DNA of 64,000 nucleotides. It comes from DATAGF01 sp963819845. Lineage in GTDB: Bacteria; Actinomycetota; Thermoleophilia; Miltoncostaeales; Miltoncostaeaceae. Positions 44,415 to 53,202 of this stretch are shown here, piece by piece (position 1 is the stretch's first letter; each line of letters opens with the position of its first letter). The notes beneath the pieces are model-generated. The model searched no databases, was not told the origin of the DNA, and saw only the letters and a list, made by a program, of their open reading frames with translations. Made by a program: the position numbers and the translations under genes. The DNA lies in assembly GCA_963819845.1 (NCBI GenBank), contig CAWFXQ010000008.1:62001-126000 (forward strand), written 5' to 3'.

Positions 44415-45501
44415 GTCGTTCCTCCCGGACGGCGGGGGTTCGGTCGCCCCGGGATGGTCCCACAGACGGGTCGCGGCGCGCCTCCTGGCCCCGGTGGCCG
44501 CCGTGCTCGCGCTGCTGGCCGGGGGCGCCATCGCCGCCGCGCTCTCGGCGGGCGGCTCCGCCGCCGCGCCCGACCCGCACCGCTGGGCCCGGCCCCCCGC
44601 CGAGCGGCTGGCCGCCGCCGGCCTGTGGCCCGACCTGGCGGGCGCCGACCTGGGACGGGACGCAACGAGGGCCGACCTCGACCGGGCGGTCGGCATCCTG
44701 ACGGGCGTCCCGGTCGCGAGCCCGGCGCCGGCGGCCCCCGCGCCGGCCTGGGTGGTGAACCGGCGCATCTCCGACGCCCTGGGACTGGCGCCCGAGCGCC
44801 TGGGACTGCAGGCGCTCGCCACCGACGACGGCCTCCGCGTGCCGCTGCCGCCCAACTTCGGCTCGGAGGTGCTGGTGCGCGAGCTGGGGCTGGTGCGCAA
44901 CCACCGCCGCGACGAGCTGGAGCGGTCTCAGCGCGAGCCGGTGCGCCTCGCCAACCTGGCGGCGATGGTCGAGCGCGCCCTGATCGTGACGCACGAGGAC
45001 CGCGCCCGCCTGGCGCGCTTCCGCGACATCCGCCTGCCGGCGATGGCCCCGGCCGCCCGCGCCGTGGTGACGGCGGCGCTCTCGCAGGTGGGCCAGCCCT
45101 ACGTGTGGGGCGGCGACTGGCCGGAGCCGGGGTCGCCGGTCGGCTCCCAGGCCCACGGCGGCTTCGACTGCTCGGGCCTGGCGTGGTGGGCCCTCGACGG
45201 GGCCCGCCCCGGCGCGCCGGCGCCCTCGTTCGACCGCCGGACGGCCGACGCCATGGCCTGGGAGCGCCCCCGTGAGCGAGTTGCGCTTGACGAGCTCGCG
45301 CCAGGCGACCTGGTCTTCTTCGGCGATCGCGGCACCCGGTCGCGGAAGGGCACGATCACCCACATGGGCGTGGTGCTCGGCAACGGCTGGATGGCCCAGT
45401 CCTCGGGCTCGCGCGGCGGGGTGTCGGTGACCCATCTCGAGGACTACTGGATCGAGGGACAGGCCTTCGGGCGGCGGGTGGCCGAGCTGGGGCCGGCGTA
45501 G
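44413..45501 (+). CDS. NlpC/P60 family cell-wall endopeptidase, secreted
   Basis: About 362 residues from 'MSFLPDGGGSVAPGWSHRRVAARLL', then an N-terminal membrane helix/signal ('APVAAVLALLAGGAIAAAL'), a Pro/Ala linker and a helical region to ~215. C-terminal C40 peptidase: catalytic Cys in 'HGGFDCSGLAWWALDG' and His in 'ITHMGVVLGNGW', preceded by 'SQVGQPYVWGG'. Cleaves peptide bonds in peptidoglycan stems. The chosen ATG shares bases with the msrB ATG on the other strand; a later start near the hydrophobic stretch is possible. Confidence 0.85.
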   Translation: MSFLPDGGGSVAPGWSHRRVAARLLAPVAAVLALLAGGAIAAALSAGGSAAAPDPHRWARPPAERLAAAGLWPDLAGADLGRDATRADLDRAVGILTGVPVASPAPAAPAPAWVVNRRISDALGLAPERLGLQALATDDGLRVPLPPNFGSEVLVRELGLVRNHRRDELERSQREPVRLANLAAMVERALIVTHEDRARLARFRDIRLPAMAPAARAVVTAALSQVGQPYVWGGDWPEPGSPVGSQAHGGFDCSGLAWWALDGARPGAPAPSFDRRTADAMAWERPRERVALDELAPGDLVFFGDRGTRSRKGTITHMGVVLGNGWMAQSSGSRGGVSVTHLEDYWIEGQAFGRRVAELGPA

Positions 45502-45569
45502 GCCGGGAATAGCCGGGCGCGGGGCGGCGTCTTCAGCGGCAGGTCCCCCACCACCGAAAGGAACCTGTC

Positions 45570-46587
45570 ATGACCAGCATCTCCAACCGACCCATGATCC
45601 GCCGCCGCTCGATCGCCGGCCTGCTCGCCGCCGGCGCCCTGCTGGCCGGCGGAGCCGCACTCGCCGCCGACGAGGCCCGCGCGACGGCGACCGCCCAGGT
45701 GGCGGGCGGCACCCTGTTCGTCACCGGCGACGGCGGCGACGACCGCATCGCCCTGCGGCTCGAGGCGGGCGTCCCCACCAGCCTGCAGCTCGACGCCGAC
45801 GACGACGGCACGGCCGAGGCCACCTTCGACCGCGCCAGCTTCGACCAGATCGTCGTCCAGGCGCGCGGCGGCGACGACCGCGTGCGCATCGACGAGGCCA
45901 ACGGCGTCTTCACCGACATCGAGCGCACGACCCTCTCGGGCGGGCGCGACGACGACACGCTGCTCGGCGGCTCGGGCGACGAGGTCACCTTCGGCGGCGC
46001 CGGGGACGACGCGGCCGACGGCAACCGCGGCAGCGACGTCGGCATCATGGGCTCCGGCGACGACATCTTCGTCTGGGACCCCGGCGACGGCAGCGACGTC
46101 ATCGAGGGCCAGTCCGGCTACGACACGATGGACTTCAACGGCGCCGCCGGCGCCGAGACCTTCGACATGTCGGCCGACGGGCCTCGGCTGCGGTTCTTCC
46201 GCCAGCCCGGGAACATCCTCATGAACACCGACGGCGTGGAGAAGGTCAACCTGGACGCGCTCGGCGGCGTCGAACGCGGTCACGATCAACGACCTCTCCG
46301 GCACCGACGTGAAGAAGGTCTACGTCAACCTCGCCGCGGCCATCGGAGGCACGACCGGCGACGTGGCCGCCGACTCGGTGGTGGTGAACGCGACCCCGGG
46401 CGACGACGAGATCGACATCCGGCCGCGCAGCGGCCGCGCGGTCCTGTCGGGCCTGGCCGCGAAGATCGCCATCGCCGCGCCCGAGGCGGCGAGCGACACG
46501 CTCACGGTCAACGCCCTCGGCGGCGAGGACACCGTCCGCCTGGGCAACGGCCTGAGCGGGCTCATCCGCACGACGGTCGTGGCGTAG
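45570..46587 (+). CDS. Secreted RTX-like calcium-binding protein (frameshifted at 46272)
   Basis: Signal peptide to about residue 33 ('GALLAGGAALAADEARA'), then beta repeats with RTX-like Gly-Asp turns ('GGRDDDTLLGGSGDEVTFGGAGDDAADGNRGSD', 'GDGGDDRIALRLEAG'). At 46269-46275 GTCGAAC replaces GTCAAC; removing one G gives 'GGVNAVTINDLSGTDVKKVYVNL' and continues to 'LGNGLSGLIRTTVVA' (338 residues, stop 46587). ATG after GAAAGGAACC. A different repeat arrangement from the 27.3 kb protein. Probably surface-exposed, calcium-stabilised. Confidence 0.75.
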
Positions 46588-46604
46588 GCCCTACCCGCTC
46601 CTCA

Positions 46605-46645
46605 GGAAGGCGCGCACCGCCAGCACGCGGCGGTGCGCGCCTTCC
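46605..46645. terminator. Strong hairpin between convergent RTX-like and fic genes
   Basis: A perfect 17-base stem, GGAAGGCGCGCACCGCC (46605-46621), 7-base loop AGCACGC, and its exact complement at 46629-46645. It lies 18 bases after the RTX-like stop and faces fic, so it may stop both transcripts. No T-run follows, so it would be a Rho-independent-like barrier or a stabilising element. Confidence 0.6.
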
Positions 46646-46861
46646 GCGCTGGTCAGGCCGAGCTGGCCGCGGGCCATGAGGCGGCCGTGGCGCTCCAGGA
46701 TCGACGATCGGGGCGGGGGCACTGGGGTGCTCCTTTTCGCTCGGGTACGGATGCGCCCCCACCCTCGTCCCGCGCCCGCCTCGCCGGAATGAGGCCTCCG
46801 GGCGTCCGGCCTTGACGGCTCCCGGCGTCTGCGCCCTGGGGCTAGCCCCACCCCCAGTCCG
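46646..46861. other. Gap after the hairpin, with a 14-base palindrome
   Basis: Mostly non-coding. TGGGGCTAGCCCCA (46837-46850) is a perfect 14-base palindrome just past the corrected fic stop (46862), a candidate fic terminator. A minus-strand frame here ('LMARGQLGLTSAEGAHRRVLAVRAFLRSG') spans the 46605 hairpin and lacks a convincing start; not called. Confidence 0.4.
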
Positions 46862-47930
46862 TCAGCCGGCCTCCCGCCGCAGGGCGTCCGAGGGCCGGTA
46901 TCGCGTGGACCTCCCCATCCCCTCCTGCTCGATCAGGCCCGCGTCGAACCAGACGGCGGATGTCCCCGGACGCGGTGGCCTGCGAGACGCCGGCCTCCTC
47001 GGCGTAGGCCTTGCGGGAGAGGACGCCGGTCACCAACGCATGCTCCATCGCGATGACCAGCCGGTCGGGCCAGCGCCGGTCGGCGGCGACGCGCTCGAGC
47101 GCCGTCCACCGGCGACCGGCCTCGATCAGAAGGTCGAGGCGGCGCTCGGCCTGATCCAGATGCGCGGTCACGCAGAACCGCACCCACCCCGCGGCCGAGC
47201 GCCACCGGCCGAACGCGCCGCCCTGGGCGCGCTCGAGGGCGGCGTAGTACTCCCCGGTGTGGGACGCCAGGTAGGGCTCGATCGATGTGAACTCCGGCGA
47301 GAGCAGCCCCTCTCGGGCGAGGACCACCGACTGGACGACGCGGGCGTGGCGGCCGTTGCCGTCCCGGAAGGCATGGATCGACGCGAGGTGGAGGTGCGCC
47401 ATCGCGGCTCGCACGACCCGGTGCCCCGATCCGGCGTCGAGGTAGGCGACGAGCTCGTCGAGCAGCCCAGGTACCACCTCAGCCGGAGGCCCCTGGTACC
47501 GCACCTCGCCCGCCGAGCCCACGACGCGGATGGGGCCGGTGCGGATCCGGCCCGGCGACGCGCCCCGCTGCCCCTGGCAGCAGTCGAAGTGGAGGTCCAG
47601 CAGCACCCGCAGGTCCCACCGGAACGTGGGGTCGAGAGCCAGCGCGAGCACGTGGTCCATGGCGCGGCCATAGGCCGCAACGGCCTCCTCCGCCTCGCCG
47701 TCCGGTTCGGAGCGGCGGCCGGAGAGGACGGCCGCGGCCTGCTCGAGCGGCATGCCGTAACCCTCGATCGAGGTCAACGCCTCGATCGTCTCCGCCCTGG
47801 CCATCCGCCGGATGGGACCGTCGAAGCGCACCTCTCGGCCAGCCTCGTCTGCGAGCAGCTCGTGCAGGCCGTCGAGGCGCTTCAGATCCTTCGACAGGCG
47901 CCCCGAGAGCGCTGGGTCGGGTATCAACAT
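46862..47930 (-). CDS. Fic-domain (AMPylation/FIDO) protein with C-terminal helix-turn-helix, frameshifted
   Basis: Catalytic motif 'ASIHAFRDGNGRHARVVQSV' (HxFxDGNGRxxR) with the inhibitory helix 'EALTSIEGYGM' (S/T-x-x-x-E-G/N class) at the N-terminus, so a self-regulated Fic. It transfers AMP or another nucleotide to a target. C-terminal wing-type HTH 'YAEEAGVSQATASGDIRRLV' continues, once the extra base in GTCGAAC (46943-46949) is removed, to 'DAGLIEQEGMGRSTRYRPSDALRREAG', 355 residues, stop 46862. ATG borders the large palindrome. Such HTH-Fic proteins are often autoregulated. Confidence 0.85.
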
Positions 47931-47972
47931 GGGGACGATTTTAGACGATTATTCGAATAATCGTCTAATCGT
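47931..47972. promoter_or_regulatory. AT-rich 28-base perfect palindrome at the fic start
   Basis: TTAGACGATTATTC followed by its exact complement GAATAATCGTCTAA (47941-47968), starting about 10 bases upstream of the fic ATG (47930) and ending a few bases from the acetolactate synthase stop. Extra GACGATT and TAATCG half-copies flank it. In this GC-rich genome the roughly 70% A+T block is exceptional. Most likely the operator of fic, bound by its own HTH tail; a terminator for the upstream gene is possible but the stem is weak. Confidence 0.7.
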
Positions 47973-49607
47973 TTAAGCGCCGAGGGCTGGCTCCCCGAGG
48001 CTCGCGAGGCGGACGTTCTGGCGGTAGTCGATAGGTACCGTGATCAGGGCGGGGCCGCCCTCGGCGAGGGCGGCCTCAAGCGCCTCCCGCAGGGCGGCGC
48101 CGGAGCCGGCGGCGCGGTGGCTCCAGCCGAAGGACCGGGCCAGGCCGGCCCAGTCGGGGTTGCCGAACTCGATCGCGTGGGTGCGGCCGAAGCGGCGCTC
48201 CTGCTTCCAGCCGATCACCCCGTAGGCGCCGTCGACCCAGACCACCAGCACGACGGGCAGCCCGAGGCGGGTCGCGGTCTCCATCTCCTGCACGTTCATC
48301 AGGAACCCGCCGTCGCCCGACACCGTGACCGCGCGGCGCCCGGGCTCGGCGAGCGCGGCGGCGATGGCGCCGGGCAGGCCGATGCCCATGGTCGCGAAGC
48401 CGTTGCTGATCACGACCGTGTTCGGCTCGTAGGCCGGGAAGAGGCGACCGAGCCACAGCTTGTGGGCGCCGACGTCCGAGATGAGGATGTCCCGGGCGCC
48501 CATCGCCGCACGGATCGCCAGGATGGCCGACTGGGGGCTCACGAAGCCGGGGCGCTCGACGGTGGCCCTCAGCTCGGTGGTGATCGCGACGCGCAGGCGG
48601 GTCGCGTAGGGCGGCACCGCCCCGGCCGGCAGCTCCTGGCGCAGCAGGCGCAGGGTCTCTCCGACGTCGCCGACCAGCTCGACCTCCGGGATGTAGTCGG
48701 CGTCGACCTCGGCCGGGCGGGCGTCCACGTGCACGATGCGCTTGTGCCGCTCGCCGTTCCAGGCCGCGGGCCCGAACTCCACCAGGTCGTAGCCGACGCA
48801 GACCACGACGTCGGCCTCGTCGAGCCCGGCGGTCATGCTGTCGCGGGCCTGCACGCCCACCGCCGGCAGCGACAGCAGCGAGCGGTCGTCCAGGGCGCCC
48901 TTGCCCATGAAGGTGGGGCACGCCGGGATGCCGGCGTGCTCGCAGAGCTGCCGCAGCTCGCCCGCGGCCCGGGCGCGGATGGTGCCGTTGCCGGTGAGGA
49001 TCACGGGGCGCCGGGCCGCCCGCACGATCGCCGCCGCCTCGCGCACCGCGGCGCCGTCGGGGTGCGGCGGCGCGTGGACGCTCTTGCCGAGCGGGCGGGC
49101 GGAGGCGGGCAGCTCGGCGGCCGCGATCGTCTCCGACAGCTCCAGGTGGGCCGGGCCGGGACGCTCGGCCTCGGCCAGGCGGAAGGCCTTTCGCACCACC
49201 TCGGGGACCGTCTCGGGCCGCTCGATGCGGGCGTTCCACTTCGTGACCGGCCGCAGCATGTCGACGACGTCCACGTACTGGTGGCTCTCCTTGTGCACCA
49301 GGTCCAGCCCGATCTGCCCCGTGATCGCCACCATCGGCGCGTAGTCGAGGTAGGCGTCGCCGATGCCGGTGATGAGGTTGGTCGCCCCCGGCCCGAGCGT
49401 CCCCAGGCAGACGCCGGCGCGCCCGGTGAGGCGGCCGTGGACGTCGGCCATGAACGCGGCGCCCTGCTCGTGGCGCACGATCACGATCTCGATCGGAGAG
49501 CGCCGCAGGGCCTCGACGATCTCGAGCGTCTCCTCCCCCGGGATGGCGAAGATCCGCTCGACGCCCTCCGACTCGAGGCACCTGACCATCAGCTCGGCGG
49601 CCTGCAT
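47973..49607 (-). CDS. alsS: Acetolactate synthase, catabolic type
   Basis: 544 residues, thiamine-diphosphate enzyme. N-terminal PYR domain 'FAIPGEETLEIVEALRR' and Glu47 in 'VRHEQGAAFMADVHGRL' (ylide activation), FAD-like central domain, and PP domain 'VSGDGGFLMNVQEMETATRLGLPV' (GDG motif). Lacks a regulatory-subunit gene nearby, and matches AlsS-type (pyruvate to acetolactate for acetoin/2,3-butanediol) rather than IlvB, though the two are hard to separate. Upstream of fic on the same strand, separated by the palindrome. Confidence 0.85.
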   Translation of the reverse strand: MQAAELMVRCLESEGVERIFAIPGEETLEIVEALRRSPIEIVIVRHEQGAAFMADVHGRLTGRAGVCLGTLGPGATNLITGIGDAYLDYAPMVAITGQIGLDLVHKESHQYVDVVDMLRPVTKWNARIERPETVPEVVRKAFRLAEAERPGPAHLELSETIAAAELPASARPLGKSVHAPPHPDGAAVREAAAIVRAARRPVILTGNGTIRARAAGELRQLCEHAGIPACPTFMGKGALDDRSLLSLPAVGVQARDSMTAGLDEADVVVCVGYDLVEFGPAAWNGERHKRIVHVDARPAEVDADYIPEVELVGDVGETLRLLRQELPAGAVPPYATRLRVAITTELRATVERPGFVSPQSAILAIRAAMGARDILISDVGAHKLWLGRLFPAYEPNTVVISNGFATMGIGLPGAIAAALAEPGRRAVTVSGDGGFLMNVQEMETATRLGLPVVLVVWVDGAYGVIGWKQERRFGRTHAIEFGNPDWAGLARSFGWSHRAAGSGAALREALEAALAEGGPALITVPIDYRQNVRLASLGEPALGA

Positions 49608-49617
49608 CGGGCCGAAC

Positions 49618-51173
49618 CTACCGGGCGCCGATGCCCAGGTGCCCGAGGCGGCGGGAGATGCGGCCGTCGTCGGGGGGCGCGCAGCGAAAACCGGCGAACC
49701 CGTCGGAGCGCACGACGAACGCGGTGGGCTCCTCGACGCCGAGGTGGCCGTGCGCGCTCAGGGCCGCATCGGCCAGCACCTCCACGCCCGCCGGGGCCGG
49801 AGACGGCAACTCGCCCGCCAGAACGACGCGCGCCGTCACCAGCGGCGCCAGACGGGCCGCCAGCGCCAGCGCCTCGCCGGGCGGCCCCGCGCCCGTCAGG
49901 ACCCAGAGCTGGAGCCCGGGCGCGCGCAGCAGCTCGCGCAGGCTCGTCACCGCGCCGTCCGGCCGCACGTGCGGGCCGGCGTCGAGGACGCGGCCTCCCG
50001 GGCCGACCCCGACGCCGCCGGGGGGCGGGTCGCCGCCCACGATGGGGCTGTCGGGGTAGGCCACCGCGAGCTCGTGGCCGGCCTCGACCGCGGCGACCGT
50101 CCGGGCCGGCGAGGCGAACGTCGCGGCCAGGGCCAGGTCGCGCGCGGACGCCGCCCCGCCGGTGAGCACGTTGGCCTCGTGGACCGCCCCCGATGCCGCG
50201 ATGGCCGCGATGGCGGCCGGCCGGCGCTCGGCCTCGTAGGAGTCGAGGACCTCGGGTGGGGCGCCGTCGATGGCCAGGCGCAGCTTCCAGCCCAAGTTCG
50301 CCGCGTCCTGCACGCCGGTGTTGAGGCCCTGCCCGTTGACCGGCGTCATCGCGTGGGCGGCGTCCCCGGCCAGCAGCACCCGGCCCTCGCGGTAGCGCGC
50401 GGCCACCCGGTGGTGAAGGCGGAAGCAGGCGCGGTTGGACGCGTCGACCACCCTGGCGCCCCCGGGGACGTGGCGGTCGATCACGGCCTGGCCGTCGGCG
50501 ACCTCGGGCGCGTCGCTCGCGGCGTCGTCGCGGAAGAAGAGCCGCTGCCCCCCGTCGGGCAGCGGCATCGCCCAGAACCCCTCCGCGTCGAGGAAGACCG
50601 GGATCTCGCCCGGCCCGTAGGGCCAGCCGTGGACGACCGCGTCCATCACCGCCCAGCGGCCCGGGTATTCGCCTCCCTCGAACGGGATCCCGACGGCCTC
50701 GCGCAGCCCGCTGTGGACGCCGTCGCAGGCGACGGCGAAGGCGACGCGCACCTCCTCGTCGCCGACCCGGGCGACGACCGCATCGGCCTCCTGCCGGGCG
50801 ACCGCCACGGCCCGGCCCCACTCCACCGGGCCGGGCAGGCGCGCCTCCAGGAGCGCCTCGAGTCGCGCTGGGTCAGGCTCACCGCCGCCGGGAACGGGCT
50901 GTCGACGCCCGCGAAGTCGATGCGCGCCACCTGCCGCCCGGCCGAGAAGAGCGGCACGCCGGTGATCGTCACGCCGGCCGTCACGACGTCGTCGGCGACG
51001 CCGATCCGATCCCACGCCTCCAGGCTGCCGGCGTGGAGGTCGGTGGCGCGCGAGACCGCCGCCCGCCCGGGGGCGGCGTCGGCGATCACGACGTCGACGC
51101 CCAGACGGTCGAGCTCGCAGGCGAGCGTGAGCCCCACGGGCCCCGCGCCCGCGACGAGGACGGGCAGCGCCAC
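49618..51173 (-). pseudogene. FAD-dependent monooxygenase (PHBH/aromatic hydroxylase type), frameshifted
   Basis: GTG start 'MALPVLVAGAGPVGLTLACELDRLGVDVVIADA' (FAD loop); later 'CDGVHSGLREAVGIPF', 'VLLAGDAAHAMTPVNGQGLNTGVQDAANLGWKLRL' (GD motif) and a C-terminal thioredoxin-like domain. Near 50867 one base appears lost: 'SLTQR' continues as 'DSRRS' but restoring an A gives 'ELEALLEARLPG'. Corrected length 518. Hydroxylates phenols or rifampicin-like aromatics with NAD(P)H. One-base loss may be a sequencing error. Next to the ALS and aldehyde dehydrogenase genes but no operon link. Confidence 0.82.
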
Positions 51174-51260
51174 GGGACGAGACTAGCCCGAGAGGCGTAT
51201 CGTCGTGACCGATCCCCCGCGGCCGCGGGCCGCGCCATCCGGAGCAGGCAGGAGGCAGTC

Positions 51261-52715
51261 ATGGCGGTCCTCAGCCCGGCCCTCGACCCGGCGCAGCCCA
51301 CCGGGCTGCTGCAGGGCGGGCGCTTCGAGCAACGCAACGAGGACCTCCCGGTCGTCAACCCGTTCACGGGCGAGGAGATCGCCCGCGTCGCGGTCGGCGG
51401 GCCGGAGGACGTCGCCGCCGCGGTGGCGGACGCCCTCGGGCATCTGCCGCCCCCGCCCGCGGCCGAGCGTGCCCAGGTGCTGGAGCGGGCCGCCCGCCTG
51501 GTGGCGGACCGGACCGAGACCTTCGCGCGCACGATCTGCCTCGAGGCCGGCAAGCCCATGAAGCAGGCCCGCGGAGAGGCGGCGCGCTGCGTCGACACGC
51601 TCACGTTCGCCGCCGTGGAGGCGCGCAGCCTGGCCGGCGAGGTGGTGCCGATGGAGTCGAGCTCCGCCGGCGCCGGCAAGCTGGGGATCATCCTGCGGGA
51701 GCCGGTCGGCGTGGTGGGCGCGATCTCGCCGTTCAACTTCCCCCTCAACCTGGTCGCCCACAAGCTGGCGCCGGCCATCGCGGCCGGCTGCCCGGTGGTG
51801 CTGAAGCCGGCGTCGTCGACCCCCCTCTCGGCCCTGCTCCTGGCCCGCACCCTGGCCGAGGCCGGACTGCCCGACGGGTTCCTGTCGGTGGTGATCGGCG
51901 GTGGCGGGACCGTGGGCAACGCCCTCGTGGACCACCCCGACGTGCCGATGATCTCCTTCACCGGCAGCCCGCCGGTGGGCTGGGGCATCCGCCAGCGCCA
52001 GCCGCGCAAGCACGTGGCCCTGGAGCTCGGCAACTCAACCCCGGTGATCGTCGAGCCGGACGCCGACCTCGAGACGGCGGCGGCCAAGCTCGCGGTCTCG
52101 GGCTACACCCACGCCGGCCAGTCGTGCATCTCCGTGCAGCGCGTCTACGTGCACCAGGAGGCGCACGACCGCTTCCGCGACCTCTTCGTGGCGGCCGTCG
52201 AGGGCCTGGTGGTGGGCGACCCGATGGACGACGCCACCGACGTGGGCCCGGTGATCGACGCCGACAACCGCGACCGGATCATCGAGTGGATCTCCGAGGC
52301 CCGCCGGGGCGGCGCCGAGGCCCTGACCGGCGGCGAGGTGCGCGACGACGGCCTCATCGCGCCGACGGTCCTCGAGGGCATCGACCCCGAGATGAAGGTC
52401 TCCTGCGAGGAGGTCTTCGGGCCGGTCGTGGGCCTGGCGTCGTACTCCGACGTGGACGAGGCGATCCGGCTGGCCAACTCATCGCCCTTCGGCCTCCAGG
52501 CGGGCATCTTCACGGCGCGCACCGACGCCGCGATGGCGTGGGCCAGGCGCCTGCACTTCGGCGGCGTGCTCATCAACGAGACCCCGACCTTCCGCGCCGA
52601 CCAGATGCCCTACGGCGGCGTCAAGGACAGCGGCAACACCCGCGAGGGCCCGCGCTTCGCGGTGCGCAGCATGAGCGAGCAGAAGCTCGTGCTGCTGCAG
52701 CTCCCGCGTGACTAG
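51261..52715 (+). CDS. Aldehyde dehydrogenase
   Basis: 484 residues. NAD(P)-binding 'SPFNFPLNLVAHKLAPAIAAGCPVVLKPA', 'FTGSPPVGWGIR', catalytic Glu in 'VALELGNSTPVIVEPDADLE' and Cys in 'THAGQSCISVQRVYVH', followed by 'EVFGPVVGLASYSDVDEAIRLAN'. The 'CISVQR' motif fits the lactaldehyde/glyceraldehyde-3-phosphate-dehydrogenase-like branch, but substrate is open. ATG with GGAGGCAG. Divergent from the monooxygenase; might oxidise its products, not shown. Confidence 0.92.
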   Translation: MAVLSPALDPAQPTGLLQGGRFEQRNEDLPVVNPFTGEEIARVAVGGPEDVAAAVADALGHLPPPPAAERAQVLERAARLVADRTETFARTICLEAGKPMKQARGEAARCVDTLTFAAVEARSLAGEVVPMESSSAGAGKLGIILREPVGVVGAISPFNFPLNLVAHKLAPAIAAGCPVVLKPASSTPLSALLLARTLAEAGLPDGFLSVVIGGGGTVGNALVDHPDVPMISFTGSPPVGWGIRQRQPRKHVALELGNSTPVIVEPDADLETAAAKLAVSGYTHAGQSCISVQRVYVHQEAHDRFRDLFVAAVEGLVVGDPMDDATDVGPVIDADNRDRIIEWISEARRGGAEALTGGEVRDDGLIAPTVLEGIDPEMKVSCEEVFGPVVGLASYSDVDEAIRLANSSPFGLQAGIFTARTDAAMAWARRLHFGGVLINETPTFRADQMPYGGVKDSGNTREGPRFAVRSMSEQKLVLLQLPRD

Positions 52716-52812
52716 CGCGCGCTAGCGGATCCGCACGCTCCGCTCGGAGCTCAGGGGGCCCTCAGAATCGCCGGCGATGGCGGCGAACGCCGCTGCCGGG
52801 TCGTCGCCGTCC

Positions 52813-53202
52813 TCAGGCAGCCTCGGCCACCTCGACGAGCCGGGCCAGGGAGGCGGATGCCTCGGCAGTGACCGCGTCGAGGCGCGCGGCCTCCTGCTCG
52901 GGGACCGTCACGCGCACCGCGACCTCGCAGCCCTCCGGGGCGGGCGCCAGGGCCCACTCGTAGGCGATGTCGGAGCGCAGGCACGAGATCACGACGGCGG
53001 CGCCGTCGCGGCGCGTCGCGATCGCCGTGGGCATCGGGAAGTCGGGCCAGCCGTCCAGATAGCGGGTGACCTCGCCGCCGTCGCCGGGCTCCACCCGCTC
53101 GGTCCCGGCCCACCAGTCCGGGAAGCGGTCGGGGTCGTGCAGCAGCTTCCAGACCTCCTCGGCCCGGGCCCGGCAGGCCGACCGCTCAGAGAACTCGGGC
53201 AT
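52813..53202 (-). CDS. SRPBCC (START/Bet v1-like) protein
   Basis: 129 residues: 'MPEFSERSACRARAEEVWKLLHDPDRFPDWWAGTERVEPG' start typical of polyketide-cyclase/SRPBCC proteins, ending 'SASLARLVEVAEAA'. Ligand-binding barrel, function unknown. Its ATG overlaps the end of the giant BTAD regulator gene by 17 bases, so it is co-transcribed and could be a ligand sensor or target of that regulator. Confidence 0.8.
   Translation of the reverse strand: MPEFSERSACRARAEEVWKLLHDPDRFPDWWAGTERVEPGDGGEVTRYLDGWPDFPMPTAIATRRDGAAVVISCLRSDIAYEWALAPAPEGCEVAVRVTVPEQEAARLDAVTAEASASLARLVEVAEAA

Noticed and set aside
41749..45435. Very long minus-strand frame covering moeA and everything upstream of it
   Set aside because: Only the moeA part (from 42960) has real homology; the remainder is antisense to nagZ, msrB and the peptidase, with typical high-GC shadow composition.
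46591..46851. Minus-strand frame ending 'LTSAEGAHRRVLAVRAFLRSG'
   Set aside because: It contains the 17-base hairpin, lacks a plausible start and has no recognised homologue; a structural element is the better explanation.
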